Shown in pieces: positions 46,491-58,924 of a stretch of 64,000 nucleotides of DNA (position 1 is the stretch's first letter; each line of letters begins with the position of its first letter). The position numbers were made by a program, and so were the translations under genes. The stretch comes from Xiphophorus maculatus. Lineage: Eukaryota > Chordata > Actinopteri > Cyprinodontiformes > Poeciliidae. Location of the stretch: contig NC_036445.1 of the NCBI RefSeq assembly GCF_002775205.1, positions 22,672,953 through 22,736,952 of the forward strand. The letters are read 5' to 3'. The notes under the pieces are model-generated. The model made no database searches and had not been told where the DNA came from. It was given only the letters and a program-made list of their open reading frames with translations.

Positions 46491-48410
46491 CACTGAACGT
46501 CTGTCTAGTCATGATTGCATGATTTAAGCCGAATAATTTAGAGATCAAATCAGTCGAGTTGGTGTATTTTTCTGATATTTAATATTTCTCTACTTAAGGC
46601 GTTTCCATGGGTTCTAGTTGGACCACTCCAAAATGCTTCTATCACTGCCAGGCAGGAGGAATATGTTTTTAAATTAAAAGATTATGAGCTTTTAACTCGA
46701 ATCTGACAGGAGTATGAATAATTTAGTGGGTGTAAAACAAATCCGCACACAATATAGGATAAATCATTTTGAGACTTTTTCTACCTTTAATTATTATACC
46801 CTGTACAATTCAACTTAGAAATGAACAAGCAGTTAGAGAGGAAAACACAAATAATGACAGTAATAATTATAATAATAAACAATAAGAGCTTGGTTACATA
46901 TGTCTGCGCACCTCTAAACTCATGTTTTATGAATCACATAGTTAATTTCCAGCATTCAATCTGCCCGATGCTTGTTGTCGATATCTATCATATTGTGTGG
47001 AAATCCACACCCGTCTTCACCCATATATAGCAGAGCACTCTGGTTGGGTCATTTATAAAGTGTTCTTCAAACTGACATTTATTATTCAAGATTCAAGATA
47101 AAGTTCTAGTTTATCTGAAGAATAGCAACAGCAAAGTGTCATACTGCCACCACTATTTTTCACTGAGAGTTGAGAGTTGTTTTTTGTGACTGGAACAAAA
47201 TGTCAGTTTTAGTAATGTCACTGCTTTCATTATTGGCTACTTCACTCACTCTGCATATCTAATACTGAGATTTTCACTGTTACCTTTACACAGGTTATCC
47301 ATTTCATCCTTTGCAACCTCTTTGTATGTGAAGACTTTATATTTACTTTGTTTATGATCTCCAGCTCCTGATAAGTTTCTATCACATAACTCTGCTCTCT
47401 GCAGGATCCATGTTAAAGTTTGTGGTCTTCATGGTATAGAGACAGTAACTTATATTTCTGTCTGACTAGCTTCACTTGCAGTACGTCCTTTAGGTTAGCT
47501 GATCTGATCTGTATTTACTTGTTGTCCTTCACAGCAGATGTAATGGAATGCGTTTCCACAACAAGCCTTTCAATTATCTTCAACCACCTCTGAGATTTTT
47601 AAGAGACAGCTTGGAATGTATCTGCTTACAAAGGCGTTCCGAATTCTTACTGCATTGAAATCTGTTTCTTTACAGCACTTGTGTTGTTTATATTGCATAT
47701 AGGCATGTATTTTAAATTGTAAAAAGTGGTATAAATAAACTAGACTCGTTTACATGCTAAAGCATGCAAATGAGGAAATTCTGGGAAAAACTTTCGAGTA
47801 GCTCATATCCATTTCAGATTCTTAATCAGATTCTCAATAAATAAATTGCCTGACTACTTAAGACGACTCTGAAACCTGGAAAGAAATCAACAAAGTATGG
47901 TTGTGAACTCTTATGCAGCCAGCTTATAGCAAGCTTTTTTTTATTTATTTATTTTTCTCTTTTATGTTGTCTCTTGAACAGATTTGTCTGTTGTTCAGCT
48001 AAATAATAAAGAAGGTGTGTTAAATGAAAAGGCAGAAAAAGCTTGGAAATAACTTTTCCTGGTGTCATTTTCTGTGGCAAAGAGTAATATTTTAACCGGG
48101 TGTGTTTAAACTTCATTTGATATGAACTGCAACAACCACGCAGTTTGAGAATAAATAACTTCAACACATTGAAACATTTTTAGACATGTCAAAATGTGGC
48201 TGTTTTCCTGCGAGGTCCTTTGAAGGTCTCTGCAGCTGAAAACACAGCTGTTGCTTTTAAGATTAAAATCGATCCGGCTGCAGACTTTTCTGTCTAGATG
48301 TATCTGCCCCTATTTTAAAGTTCTTTCTATATACTGTAAATATACCATATACCAGTTCTGGGGTTATTTCTGTTTTTAATCAGACTAAACCTGCTTGGGA
48401 GTTGTTTTTA

Positions 48411-48473
<63 letters not shown>

Positions 48474-48474
48474 T
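48411..48474. repeat. (ATT)n microsatellite
   Basis: About 21 pure ATT units. Confidence 0.98.
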
Positions 48475-48761
48475 CTACATATGTAGCCAAATATGCAAAT
48501 ACAACACAGAACGTATATAGCCTCGGTCAGAGAAGGAGTTACAAATCTATCACCAAAATAAAATTGCGAAAGTATGCATCATAAAACTTAGACGTAGCTA
48601 AAGTGAAACTGAACTGCAAGTAAACATCTTCCTGAAATGAAAGTAGATAGGTAGGCCAAAGGCTAGCAGCGACCAGTTAAGCTTTCAAGACTTTAGTGCT
48701 TTAAAGACCTCTGCTAAAACAAGAAATAAAACGTGTAGCTTTAAAAACATTTTTTCCTTAC

Positions 48762-48960
48762 CCAGGTGTGCCAGTATTAGAGAGAGTAAAAGTGAAAGCT
48801 GTCACAGCTGGGGGATTCATCTGTTCAGCTGACAAAAGGGTTCCACGACCCAGTTTCTGAGGAAGAAAACCGCCGATCGCACTTTCAATAAGAATCCCAT
48901 CTGAACGCCCACAGACTGCAGCCAAAACGACGCCTTGGATCAAATGTCTGTCTAGGAATT
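48762..48960 (-). other. Possible 5' non-coding exon of the CCR4-like gene
   Basis: Reading the minus strand, CACCTGG is followed by GTAAGG (donor at 48761-48756), a good match to consensus. It would join the acceptor at 45328-45327, an intron of about 3.4 kb. The upstream end of the exon is not determined. Confidence 0.3.
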
Positions 48961-49724
48961 TATCTTTTCTCCTCCTAGTTTTTTTTTTTTTTTTCTTCTT
49001 CTAGATTAAAGCAAGGCAGTGCTACTTCTGCACAAAATCAAGAACTGAAACAAAAATTAGGACCTTTTGTCGGCTGAATTGTGCTTAGCAAACATTCTTT
49101 AAATGTCGTCTGTGTTTCCTGGCAAGAAAAAGTCACGAATCAGAAATAACACGGACTATAAATATTTTATGATTAAAAAGAAAAAAAAAAGTGCATCTGT
49201 GGTTAGACAAACCGCACAGGGATAGGAAAAGCGGTTTAAGATAAAAATCTTTAACCAAACACGTATGAGGTTAAACTATAATGTACTGATTTTTTGATAG
49301 TGTAACTATATCATATGTAAGTTGTTTTAAGTTTAAATATAATAAAAATTAATAAATAAACCACAGACGATCTTGCTTGACAAATGAAGTTTTTTTTTTT
49401 TTTTTTTTGTCTTTTACAGTGACTCAGATCTAGAACCACATCACGGCAGGGATCACTTCATTTTACAACTTGCCGATGATTATCTCACGACAACGCAGGT
49501 AAGTGAAAAATGTTAAAATAAGTCATATAGGTTTGTTTTTATGCATTTTGCTCAATGGTTTCTTATAAGCATACTCGGGTTTGAAAGAAAAATGAATAAT
49601 GTATGTGATGACAGATGAATTGGCGTGGTTGAGTAATCCTTCTTTATACCCCTGACTGATTTAGACTGAAAGTAATCTTAATTTGAAAGTAAAATGAACA
49701 TTTAAGAGTGAGTCGACATTACCC

Positions 49725-49930
49725 CGACTTAAATGCAGTAGAGGAATTGTGAAAGGAGGTGAATATCATGGAGTTTGCAGGTAGAGTGTCCAACCTCACA
49801 AATGAATGGGCCAAAATACCAGTGGAGACATGGGAAAAAGCTTGACACAAATTACAGTAAAAGACATTGAAGGCAAAAATAATTATTGAAAACAAAACGA
49901 TCCGCTCTCAACATGCAATTTTTCTTACAC
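49725..49930 (+). mobile_element. Tc1-like transposase relic, C-terminal part
   Basis: With a stop included, the + strand reads PDLNAVEEL followed by KEVNIMEFAGRVSNLTNEWA, then VETWEK. This matches the order of a Tc1-type transposase C-terminus (DLNPIE-x-LW, then a Trp/Lys-rich tail). Non-functional. Confidence 0.55.
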
Positions 49931-52489
49931 TGTAAATAAAAAAGGAAATGTCTGTATGGGCTTATGCTCATTATATGTAGTTATGCATATTATCAGTATT
50001 TTTTCCGGTTAAATTAAAATAATTTTAAATCCAAATCTGCTCAGTTTGTTTTCTGTAATGTATCAAAGGTTAAAAATAGCATTGTATGTCCTGCATGTTC
50101 TTTAGGTGAAAATAAATAAAAAAAACACACACAAAATTATTCTTTGTGTGACTACAAGTAAATACTGTACAAATCAAACAATGGGAAAAATCAAATAAGA
50201 GTAAAATTCAGCGACACAAAATTTTTTACAGCATATTTTCGTATTAAAACTATATGTTTGAAACTTTTGCATACAAATTGAACAGAAACCTACCCATCAC
50301 TGGTGAAAAGATCACTTTCTGTCGAATTCATTTTGCTTCAAGAAATAAAGTAATCAGTAATATCAAAAGTGTCTCAGCTGTGTATCCGATATGATCAGTC
50401 AGCCAGTATGAATGTGTGAAAAGGTTTATACACCTCTCAAAGCACTCTCCACCCCCTAGACCAGAGAGGCAGGTGGGCCTGTGTATAAATTATATGGTTT
50501 TGTACTTCCTCAGTCAGCTTTTGAAACTTTAAAACAAAAACCCACATGCAGCCGCAAGTCCACATATGCTCGTCTAAATACATAGTGACTTTGACCAAAT
50601 CCTGCAAATGCACATAGATGGAAGGTTGCAGGGCATGATGGGTTATGCATGTTTTGCACAAGAGTGATACTACCAAAATAGACAGTGCTGCAGTCTGTAC
50701 AAGTAGTTTCAAAACATGGCCTCTTATAGGAAATACATATCTTAACCTGAATAGGAAGTTGTACTCTTTCAGGTTGAGGAGAAAATTTGGGTTTTTGCAA
50801 ATGCTGCTAGTCACTGTAAGACACAGCCTTCAGACACAATTAAATTTATTGGGCAGGCTGGCTTTCTGGTTGGCTTTAAGGTATGACACACAAAGACACA
50901 CTCTGCAAATCATGACAGGATGAAAATGGAAATACCACTCGAAGGCAATACAATGTCCTGTGGAATTCTCACCTATCACACAATAAGCACGCTCTATACC
51001 ACATTGTCTTCTTTCTAGGTTACTGTCAATGACATATGGCTTTGCACTACACTCATTGTAACCATCACCCCAGACACCGTAACCTTGTTTCTCACCTGAC
51101 GTCACACCAAGATCCAAGCATCAAAAAGCCTTTTAAAAATGTCACACCAACAATTCTGCGGTATCCAGGAAATCTCAAATACAGATCAAAGGTGGGCTAC
51201 TATGAGGCTAAAAAGGTGACAGCTTGCATTGACATCCAAAAGGAGATTTGGCATTGGAAAACCAAACACTGAAAATGAAACATTTTTATTAAAAACAGAA
51301 ACAGTTACATTGCATAAAATTTCATTTTATGATGCATGTTTATTTTCTGATTAGACAAGCTTTCACATTTTTAATTTGCAAAAAATAAAATGCAACTTAA
51401 GAGAATGACATAGATATATAATTGATTGATTATTTGACCGTTACAGAGAACTATTAGAACACTTCTCTTGAATAAATCTATTGTGTTTATTGACTTTTAA
51501 AATACGATTAACTAGAATACCGTATGGGGTTGCGGTCAGATTTGACCTTAATGTTTATTTCAGGAAAAATACTGCTTTGTTTTTATTAACTGTACTTTGT
51601 TAATACAAATACAACATGAAAAGCATAAAACATATCAGTACCCTTTTTCAGTGACAATGACCTGAACAAATTAAAGCATCAATTGATGTCACAATTCTTC
51701 TCAGTGAATCTTGTGACCAAAGGGATCATTTTAACATCCACAGCAGCTTTCCTGCCCTGTATGTCAGGAGCTTTCTACCCTTGGAGGAGAAGATTTCAGC
51801 AGGAATGGGATCAATTTGTTCACCAGTGAAATCTTCATCAGATGTATTGGTTTTCTGGTTGATAGCTGACATCATTGTCTTCCTCGGAGAACACCTAATC
51901 TGAATCACTATGCTGCTTTGTTCCCTAGGTCACATTTTTTATTTTTTTTTACCAAAAATATGAATCAAAGCTTCACTTGCTGTAAATATGTTTTTTTCTT
52001 GGTTTTGCTTGTTGTTCAAGTGATCAACATCAAACTGAATTTTGCATGCATGTCAACTAACAGTGTTAGGGGCATCTAACTTTGGGTAAATATTCTTGTT
52101 TTAAAACCATTTGTAATAACAGGGTCAAAACTGACTCCAACACCACAAACATCATAAATTTCACCACAGTGTTTTCAAATTAAATGATGTTTGGCTTTAT
52201 GTTGTCAATACAGAGGTTTTTTGACAACGTTTTATGTTTTAAAAACCACAGGATGGTTATACAGGCAATGACTGTAATAATCACGTAAACAAGACCCTGA
52301 CCTGTGCTTGTGTAGTATTTAAACCTGAACCTTACATCAGGGGAACTCAGGTAGATGTAGAAGATGAGCAGAAAGATCTACTACTTTTATGTCACAGCTG
52401 GAGTAGCTTCTACAGAGAGAAAAACATATAAAATTAATAATTGAAATAGCAACAAATGATGCTAATTGGAGAGTAGTAGAAGAAAGTGA

Positions 52490-53330
52490 GAAAAAGTTAT
52501 TGATTTGTCCTCAAGTAGCCTATGCCTGTAGCATCATAACTACAGAGATAGCTGAGGTTCACCTAATCCAGTCTAACTAAAAGTGTTATCAGAAAGGAAA
52601 GTTTTAAGCCTAGTCTTCAAAGCAGACAGAGCTGGTTCCACAGGAGGGGAGCTTGATAACTAAAAGATTTGCCTCTCTTTCTGCTCTTTGAAATTCTCAG
52701 AACTATCAGTAAACCTGCAATCTGAGAGCAAATTGCTCTGTAATGAGCATATGGACCTATCAAATCTCTGTTTGGTGCAGCTTGAATATTAAGGGCTTTA
52801 GGAGAAGGAGAATTTTAAATTTTATTCTGTATTTCACAGGGAACCAATAAGAGAAGCTGAAACAAGAGAAATATAATCTCTCTCTTTAATTTTCATCAGA
52901 AATGTCACTGCAGCATTTTGGATCAGCTGAGGGCTTTCAACTGCATTTGTGGACTTCATGATAGTAAAGAATCAAATTACTCCAGCCTTCCAGCCTTGTG
53001 TTAGGTTTTCAGTGTCACTCCTGGACAGGATATGTCTAGAGATGACAGAAAGGAAATACGAATTGCGATGGAATATTAAATTATAATAAATGTTCAAAAA
53101 TAACACAGATTCTTTAATTCTGATTACTAAGTATTTACTGAACAGTACCTTATTGATTTCTCCATTATGAATGCTATAGGAACTGTGTGACAATTGTGAA
53201 ATGATCCACAATTTCTTTGTTTTGTGCTGTTTTTATTATTGGAACTTTTCCATTAGTCCGCTGAACAATTTCATCAATAGCATTGGTGCAGCCCTGGGTT
53301 GTCTAAAATCTCAACTAAAGTACGGTAAGT
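52490..53330 (+). repeat. Long interspersed repeat (teleost type), class undetermined
   Basis: Contains AGTTTTAAGCCTAGTCTTCAA, GGTTCCACAGGAGGGGAGC, ATTAAGGGCTTTAGGAGAAGG, GCAGCATTTTGGATCAGCTGA and CACTCCTGGACAGGATATGT in the order of a repeat widespread in teleost genomes. About 800 bp, diverged. Confidence 0.55.
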
Positions 53331-53761
53331 AAAACTTTATCACCAGAGTTTTTAGTATGTGTTGATTTGGTATGTTTACATGACAATCATCAAAGTGCAG
53401 TGACCCTACTCAAAAAGCCATCCAATATGGCTGAAATAAAACAATAATGCAAAGAAGAGGGTGCAGAAATTCAGCCTTGATATTTTTTTTAAAAATTCCC
53501 TTTTTCATACAAGATTAGGTTAGCTTGAATGAATTTTACCCCTGATAAATTAGAGAAAAAACAGAACAAGTCTTTGAATCATTACGAAGTACTTGAAATC
53601 TTTTGAAACGGATAACTTGCTGGTTCATCTAAAACATGAGATGTAAGATGTTCAATAGTTGAAGATTTTGGAAAAGTTTGAACTACATTTATGATACAGA
53701 AAGAGCTTGGCAAACACATATCAAGATCTTGAAAGACTCTGTAGGTGAAAGGCATTTGACA

Positions 53762-53767
53762 TTTATT
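53762..53767 (-). terminator. Possible poly(A) signal of the middle receptor gene
   Basis: TTTATT on + (AATAAA on the minus strand) about 500 bp past the stop codon at 54267-54269. Confidence 0.35.
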
Positions 53768-53899
53768 GAAAAGGAAGCTGACAAAAAACACCACAGACAA
53801 TTTAATACATTTTGGTATTCACAAACAGCACTATTTATACAAAATAAAAAAAACATTTTCATCTAATCTTAATGGTCTTCTGTACATTCAAACCATATA

Positions 53900-53902
<3 letters not shown>

Positions 53903-53934
<32 letters not shown>
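53903..53934. repeat. (TA)n microsatellite in 3' flank of the middle receptor gene
   Basis: About 16 TA units, within the presumed 3'UTR of the 54267-55609 gene. Confidence 0.96.
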
Positions 53935-53938
<4 letters not shown>

Positions 53939-54266
53939 TGATGATTTTTTTTTATCTGCTCTTTGTACTTCTTGTTAAATGCTGAACAGAACGACAGAAA
54001 GACATGGGTTGGTTGGAGTTTGCATTTAAATGTTTCAGGTAATTCTTGCACACTTTCCGAATGAGTCATCATCTTGCATGTGACAAGGAAGAACTTGTTT
54101 CATGCGCCGAAACCTTTGCAAGCTGAAACCGCGTGACCTCCCCCTCCGCCATAACCACTGCCACCATGCCGTCTTACACACACGCACTTTTATCTATTTA
54201 GTCTCTCGGTGCAGAGAAACAAAGAAGCACTGCACATCCCGCCTCGATCACAACGATGACCCAGTT

Positions 54267-55609
54267 TCAATAATCTGATCGTACAGGTGTGTTGGAGGTC
54301 TCGTTGTCTGTGGTTTGGCTGGTGCTCTGGTAATTCCAACGGAAATACTTGGAAAGCACTTTGGCCAACGTCTTCCTGAACTTCTCCCCAACGAATGCGT
54401 AGATGACTGGATTTACGCAGCAGTGAGACAGAGCAATGATCTCAGCAAAGACCATGGCTGCATCGATGGCCTGTGACGACTCGCAGTTGTTTAGGTATTC
54501 AGACATTGGCTGCAGTGTCTTCAGGAAGACTACGATGTTGTAGGGCACCCAGCACAGCACAAACAGACACACCACAATGAAAATCAACTTGATTGCTTTG
54601 TCCCTTTTGGAGTTCCTGGATTTGGAGACCACCACGAGGATATTCACATAGCAAAAAATAATGACAGGAAGACAGAGAAAAAGGGCCACCACGTTCTCTG
54701 TGAAATTTCGCTGCATTTTCCACGACGACTCGGTTTCCTCTGGGTAGATGGGATGGCACTGGAAGCTTTCATTGTCCAGTGACTCTAAGCTGGCAAAGAC
54801 CACATGTGGGGTTGCCAAGACCACAGATGCGACCCAGATGATGACACTAGCGATGAGTCCGTAGCGAAGGGTCCGCTTTCGCATGGCTGCCACAGCGTGG
54901 ACGATTGCGAGGTAGCGGTCCACGCTCATCATGGTCACAAAGAACGTCCCGCTGTAGAAACCCAACTGTTTGGAGGGGCAGAAAGAAAGTACAGTGAGAA
55001 CAGGATGTGACAGAATATGAAGCAAAACTGGTTAGATGTTCTGTAATTTACTTAGGGGGTGATTTGTTGTTTTTTGTATATACATTTAAATACTGCTTGT
55101 TACCATTAAAAAAGGTCTAGTTTCTGAGATTTTTAACATTTTTTTTTTATTTATTTTTTTATTGAAAAATTGTCTCACTTGATAGAATCCTGTAGCCAGT
55201 TTGCAGGATGGAAGGCTCTGGGCAACGTGGACCCAGACAGGCAGAGATACAGCCATTAAAAGGTCAGATAGGACCAAGTTTAGGAGGAACACGTCAGTCA
55301 TAGTCCTTATCTTTGTGTACCGGAGGAGAACCCAGAGAACTATAGCATTTCCTGTGAAGCAAATTAAAATAAAATGTCTTAGCTTTTTAATGTTAGACAA
55401 TCCAAATCAAAAAGATATGTCTATCTAAGATATCATATTCCGTTTTTGCATGCAACTTTTGTGTGTGTGATCTTACCTATTAGGCCCACACAGAACAACA
55501 TGTAGTAAAGAACAGGGATGAGCACAGATCCACTGGTGAAGACCCAACTTGTTTCATTGCAGTCGGAATCATAGTCATAATATTCGGTCAAATTCTCCGT
55601 TACGTTCAT
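54267..55609 (-). CDS. Chemokine receptor, XCR1/CCR-like, three coding exons
   Basis: Exons on the minus strand: 55609-55477 (133 nt), 55351-55179 (173 nt), 54965-54267 (699 nt); 334 residues. N-terminus NVTENLTEYYDYDSDCNETS has N-glycosylation sites and sulfatable tyrosines. TM1 GLIGNAIVLWVLLRY, TM2 LLNLVLSDLLMAVSLPVW, TM3 end MSVDRYLAIVHAV, TM6 VLCWVPYNIVVFLKTL, TM7 AEIIALSHCCVNPVIYAFVGEKF with Glu 7.39 present. The first intron (125 bp, phase 1) splits Gly of the TM1 GN motif. The second (213 bp, phase 0) lies in TM3. Extracellular loop 1 is about five residues short and lacks WxFG. A TCTCACACAG acceptor lies 4 nt before the ATG, and a consensus donor (GTAAGT) at 57549-57544 marks a likely 5' non-coding exon. 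The NETSWVF...VLY start recalls XCR1, but the DRY motif is CCR-like. Confidence 0.88.
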
Positions 55610-56135
55610 AGTGCTGTGTGAGACAGAACAGAACCTTCGTCAATAAAACAATGAACAGATAATGAAAGATAAAACCCAATCATATTCCTTAACGTAAAAA
55701 AAAATAAACTGTGTAGTGTTTACCTCCTTAAAGTTTTATGTTTTCTTTATGGATTTTGTCACATGTAAATGTTTTAGATGTGAATATCAGACAATGAGAA
55801 CCTAAATAAATACCAAGGTCACTTTCAAATGATGATTTAATAATTAAAAAAAAAGCTATCCTGAATAATGTGGTAATATATGAAAAATAATTTATACAAT
55901 CAGTAAATCATGAATTTACACTTAATCTCCTTTCTTTTAAATTGACCTTGGTTCCACTAGTCACACACTTGACTAGTGATTACTGACATTGCCATGAAAT
56001 CAGGAAATTATTCAGCTAGAGCCTGTTTGGTAACAGGAAGTAGGCTAAACGATCTCAAAAAGTGTCTGGTCTTGAAAAGATTCAAGAGTACATAAGAAAA
56101 AAAAGTTATTGATATCTGCTTGTCAATAAAGGGTT

Positions 56136-56318
56136 GCTGTGGTGGCGCAAGGGCAAATCACACCCCATGTATGGAGGCCTTAGTCCTCAAAGTAGTGGTC
56201 AAAGGTTTGATTCCCAGCCTGACGACATTTGCCGCATGTCTTCCCTCTCTCTTATTACTCTCTTTCCTGTCGAACTACTTTCAAACAAAGGCTATTAGAG
56301 CCAACAAAATCTTTAAAT
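56136..56318 (+). mobile_element. tRNA-derived SINE, older copy
   Basis: The 5' part has A-box-like GTGGTGGCGCAAGGG and B-box-like GGTTTGATTCC. It is followed by a tRNA-unrelated body (CATTTGCCGCATGTCTTCC, then CTCTTTCCTGTC) and an A-rich end. It is flanked by an 11-bp direct repeat AATAAAGGGTT (56125-56135 and 56319-56329), a target-site duplication. It shares this structure with 58230-58430 but is more diverged. It lies in the presumed 5'UTR intron of the middle receptor gene. Confidence 0.8.
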
Positions 56319-56539
56319 AATAAAGGGTTAAAAAGCCCTTTGCAAGGCTTTGGGATTCTAGCAAAGCAGAGAACAAAAAAACATATTTTATTGCTCATTG
56401 ACAGTTCATCTAGGAGGTCATAATATAACCTTGAACTACATTTTAAGGACTGCAGACGTCAGCTGCATTAGTTCAAGTACATTTATGGTTCAACAATAAG
56501 AAAAAAAAAGATGCCTTGGGAGAGTTCCAAGGCAAGAGG

Positions 56540-57125
56540 CTCTGCTAAATTAAAAGAGCATTTACCAAGAAACATCTTGATGATTTGTAAAAACTTTTGT
56601 GAAAATATTCTGTGGGACTTTTTGGAAGTTGTGCGTCCTTCTACATCTGGTGTAGGACTAATTTAGCACCCAGAAAAAAAAGAATTAATTGAAAGTAGTG
56701 TGGTAACCAGGGGCTGCTTTTCTGTTTCAGAACCTGGACCACTTGTTGGAAGCATCTGCCTTTCTGTCAGAGATTCCTAAAGGATAGTGTTGCCAATTTG
56801 TGATTTCTCATTTATTCTTGGGTAATGGAGTAGAATAATCATTCAAGTACAACCAGCCTGTCCACCTTTGAATTACTCCTAAAGTAAAATAAAACAAACA
56901 AAAAAAAAACTGTTCTGGAGAGCCCTTGTCAAACTTTTAACTTAAATCTGATTGAGATGCTGCGGCATGACCTTAAACAGGTCATTCATGTTTGAAAACA
57001 CTCCACTGTAGCTGAATCAAAAATAATTCAGTAGAGAAGAGTGGGTCCAGATTTAAGATTTATTTCCAGTTATCACAAACTCTTGTTGCTGCCGTCTTGG
57101 TTTTGCAGCAAGTAAAATTGTTTAA
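56540..57125 (+). mobile_element. Degenerate Tc1/mariner-like transposon
   Basis: AAGAAACATCTTGATGATTTG, ATATTCTGTGGGACTTTTTG and TTCTACATCTGGTGTAGG, then a degraded LNLIEMLRHDLK-like reading near 56940-57000. This order matches a Tc1-type transposase body. Many stops. Confidence 0.55.
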
Positions 57126-57549
57126 TAATCTAAAAGATTTAAGTGTAAATCTTTGACATTTGAACTCCTTATATATCTCTGCAAAATCTTCAAATTTGAT
57201 TTTACAATTAACAGCAAAGACATCATTATATCTGATACATCAACGAAACATTGGACACATGCAATTCAGATGTTACAATTTCTTTTTCCATTTTAATGAA
57301 AAACATTTTTTCAGTGCGCAACAGGTGCCGTTTCCTGTCACCAAACATCCCAGTTTAGTAAGCCTTCTCTCAAGCAAAGAGAGTTTACATTAGACATACT
57401 GAGTGGAGTTTGTACTTTCGTGGTCAAAAGGTAAACAAACAGGCATTTTGTCTTATTGAGTCTCTATGATATTAACAATTGAAATATACTTTCATAACAA
57501 ACCAAAGCGGACAAAACATCCAAATATAATTTTGTACATCAGTACTTAC

Positions 57550-57735
57550 TTTCCCATTCTGTCATTTGACTCCTGATACTCCCGTCTTGTGATATAAAAA
57601 AATAAATACAACTAATTATCTCTGAGTTGTCTGTTAAAATTCCTTTCAGAAATCTTCATGAAACAACCGTGGCACGCAGCATGCCTCCCAATTTCACAGA
57701 ACACCACGTCCTTCCTCACCACCACGAGGACTGGA
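57550..57735 (-). other. Possible 5' non-coding exon of the middle receptor gene
   Basis: GGGAAA followed by GTAAGT (acceptor partner at 55616-55614). The consensus is excellent. The 5' end of the exon is not determined. Confidence 0.35.
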
Positions 57736-58229
57736 TGCTGTACAAGTTGACACTGAGCTGGGGGGGGTAATTTGTATTAGTGTGTCTGGACTTTTCTGCC
57801 CTTTTAAGCTGAACTTCAGATACCATCATCATTTAATGAGTCACACTGGAAAGGCCTATCCTTCACACTTTTTAGAAGTCGAGTAAGCAGTTGTATGAAT
57901 CTGAAACAAATTCACTGTATCGCTGAATCTCTTCTAGAGATTCTTACTCCTCTGAATGAGTTGTAATTACAGAAACACGTGCAGCGCAAACTTCCTACTG
58001 TTGTGACCATAATCAAAATCATGTGATCTTATAAACCACATCTCAGACATTTTTCTTTCACAATCAACATACCCTGAACCACTCGCTTTGACACTTATGC
58101 CGACCCTCACTTCCTGTGGCTGACTTTGCTTACGCGAAAACACAAGCGCGCGCACACACACAGGTAGGCAGCTCAGCCACAAGTGCAAACAAAATCACCA
58201 ACTACGCTATGTGCTTAAGGTGTAGGAGG

Positions 58230-58430
58230 GGCGTGCTGTGCTGGTGCAGGGGGTTAGCATGCCCCACGTTTGGAGGCCTTAGTCCTAGACACGGACGTCG
58301 CGGGTTCGACTCCCGGTCCCGACAACCTTTGCCGCATGTCTTCCTCACTCTCCTTCCTGTCTGCCTACTGTGGAAAAAATACGAGCCACTAGCACCGCAA
58401 AAACTCTTCGGAGAAAAAATAAAAAAATAT
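58230..58430 (+). mobile_element. tRNA-derived SINE, young copy with perfect target duplication
   Basis: Head with A-box-like TGGTGCAGGGGGTTAGC and an intact B-box GGTTCGACTCC, then CCGACAACCTTTGCCGCATG, TCTCCTTCCTGTCTGCC and an A-rich tail (GAAAAAATAAAAAAATAT). Direct repeats TTAAGGTGTAGGAGG flank it exactly (58215-58229 and 58431-58445, 15 of 15 identical), which is characteristic of LINE-mediated insertion. The body matches the copy at 56136-56318. The tRNA-like head is not a functional tRNA gene. Confidence 0.9.
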
Positions 58431-58924
58431 TTAAGGTGTAGGAGGTGAACGAAAAGCAAGTGTTCCAAATGGCAACTAAAAGTTTAGATATTGAGGCACT
58501 TACCACACTGGCTGCCAAAGTCACTGCTACTGAGCTGTGTGTGTGTGTTGCTGAGCTGCGCATCAAGATTTCATTGTCATCCTGCCACTTGCTTGCAAAG
58601 TTTTTGTGACAAATCCTGCAGCGAGGCTCATTTCTGGTAACGTGAACTCTGGGTTTTGTTGTTTCCTCTGCATCGTGTTAAACCTGCACAGAGGTGTCAG
58701 TGTGGTATTCTGAGAATTCTCCCTTGATGTGTACAGAAAGAACTGGAGGGGGCGGAAATGTCTGCTCATGGGGAGCTTTGCTGTTTTCTTTGCTCATATC
58801 AGAGAGATCTTTGAAGGGTCTTGTCTTTAATCTTTATTCCAAAACAGCAAACTTTTCATCACCTTTGACAGGGATTTGCAGAAATTAACAGTCTTACTAC
58901 GTAAAAGTTATACAGTACATTGTC

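Larger units (their letters stand above)
48961..53760. other. Intergenic region with transposon relics
   Basis: No gene recognised. It contains a Tc1-type transposase relic (49725-49930) and a longer interspersed repeat (52490-53330). The 125-aa frame at 50437-50814 on the minus strand has no recognisable domain and overlaps a competing frame. Confidence 0.55.

Noticed and set aside
50437..50923. Overlapping frames of 92-125 aa on both strands
   Set aside because: No domain signature, no start or splice context, competing frames equally long.
58250..58330. tRNA gene
   Set aside because: A and B boxes are present but the body, A tail and target duplication identify a tRNA-derived SINE; the cloverleaf is not complete.
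58202..58468. Open frames of 88-110 aa on both strands
   Set aside because: They lie across the SINE and are not genes.
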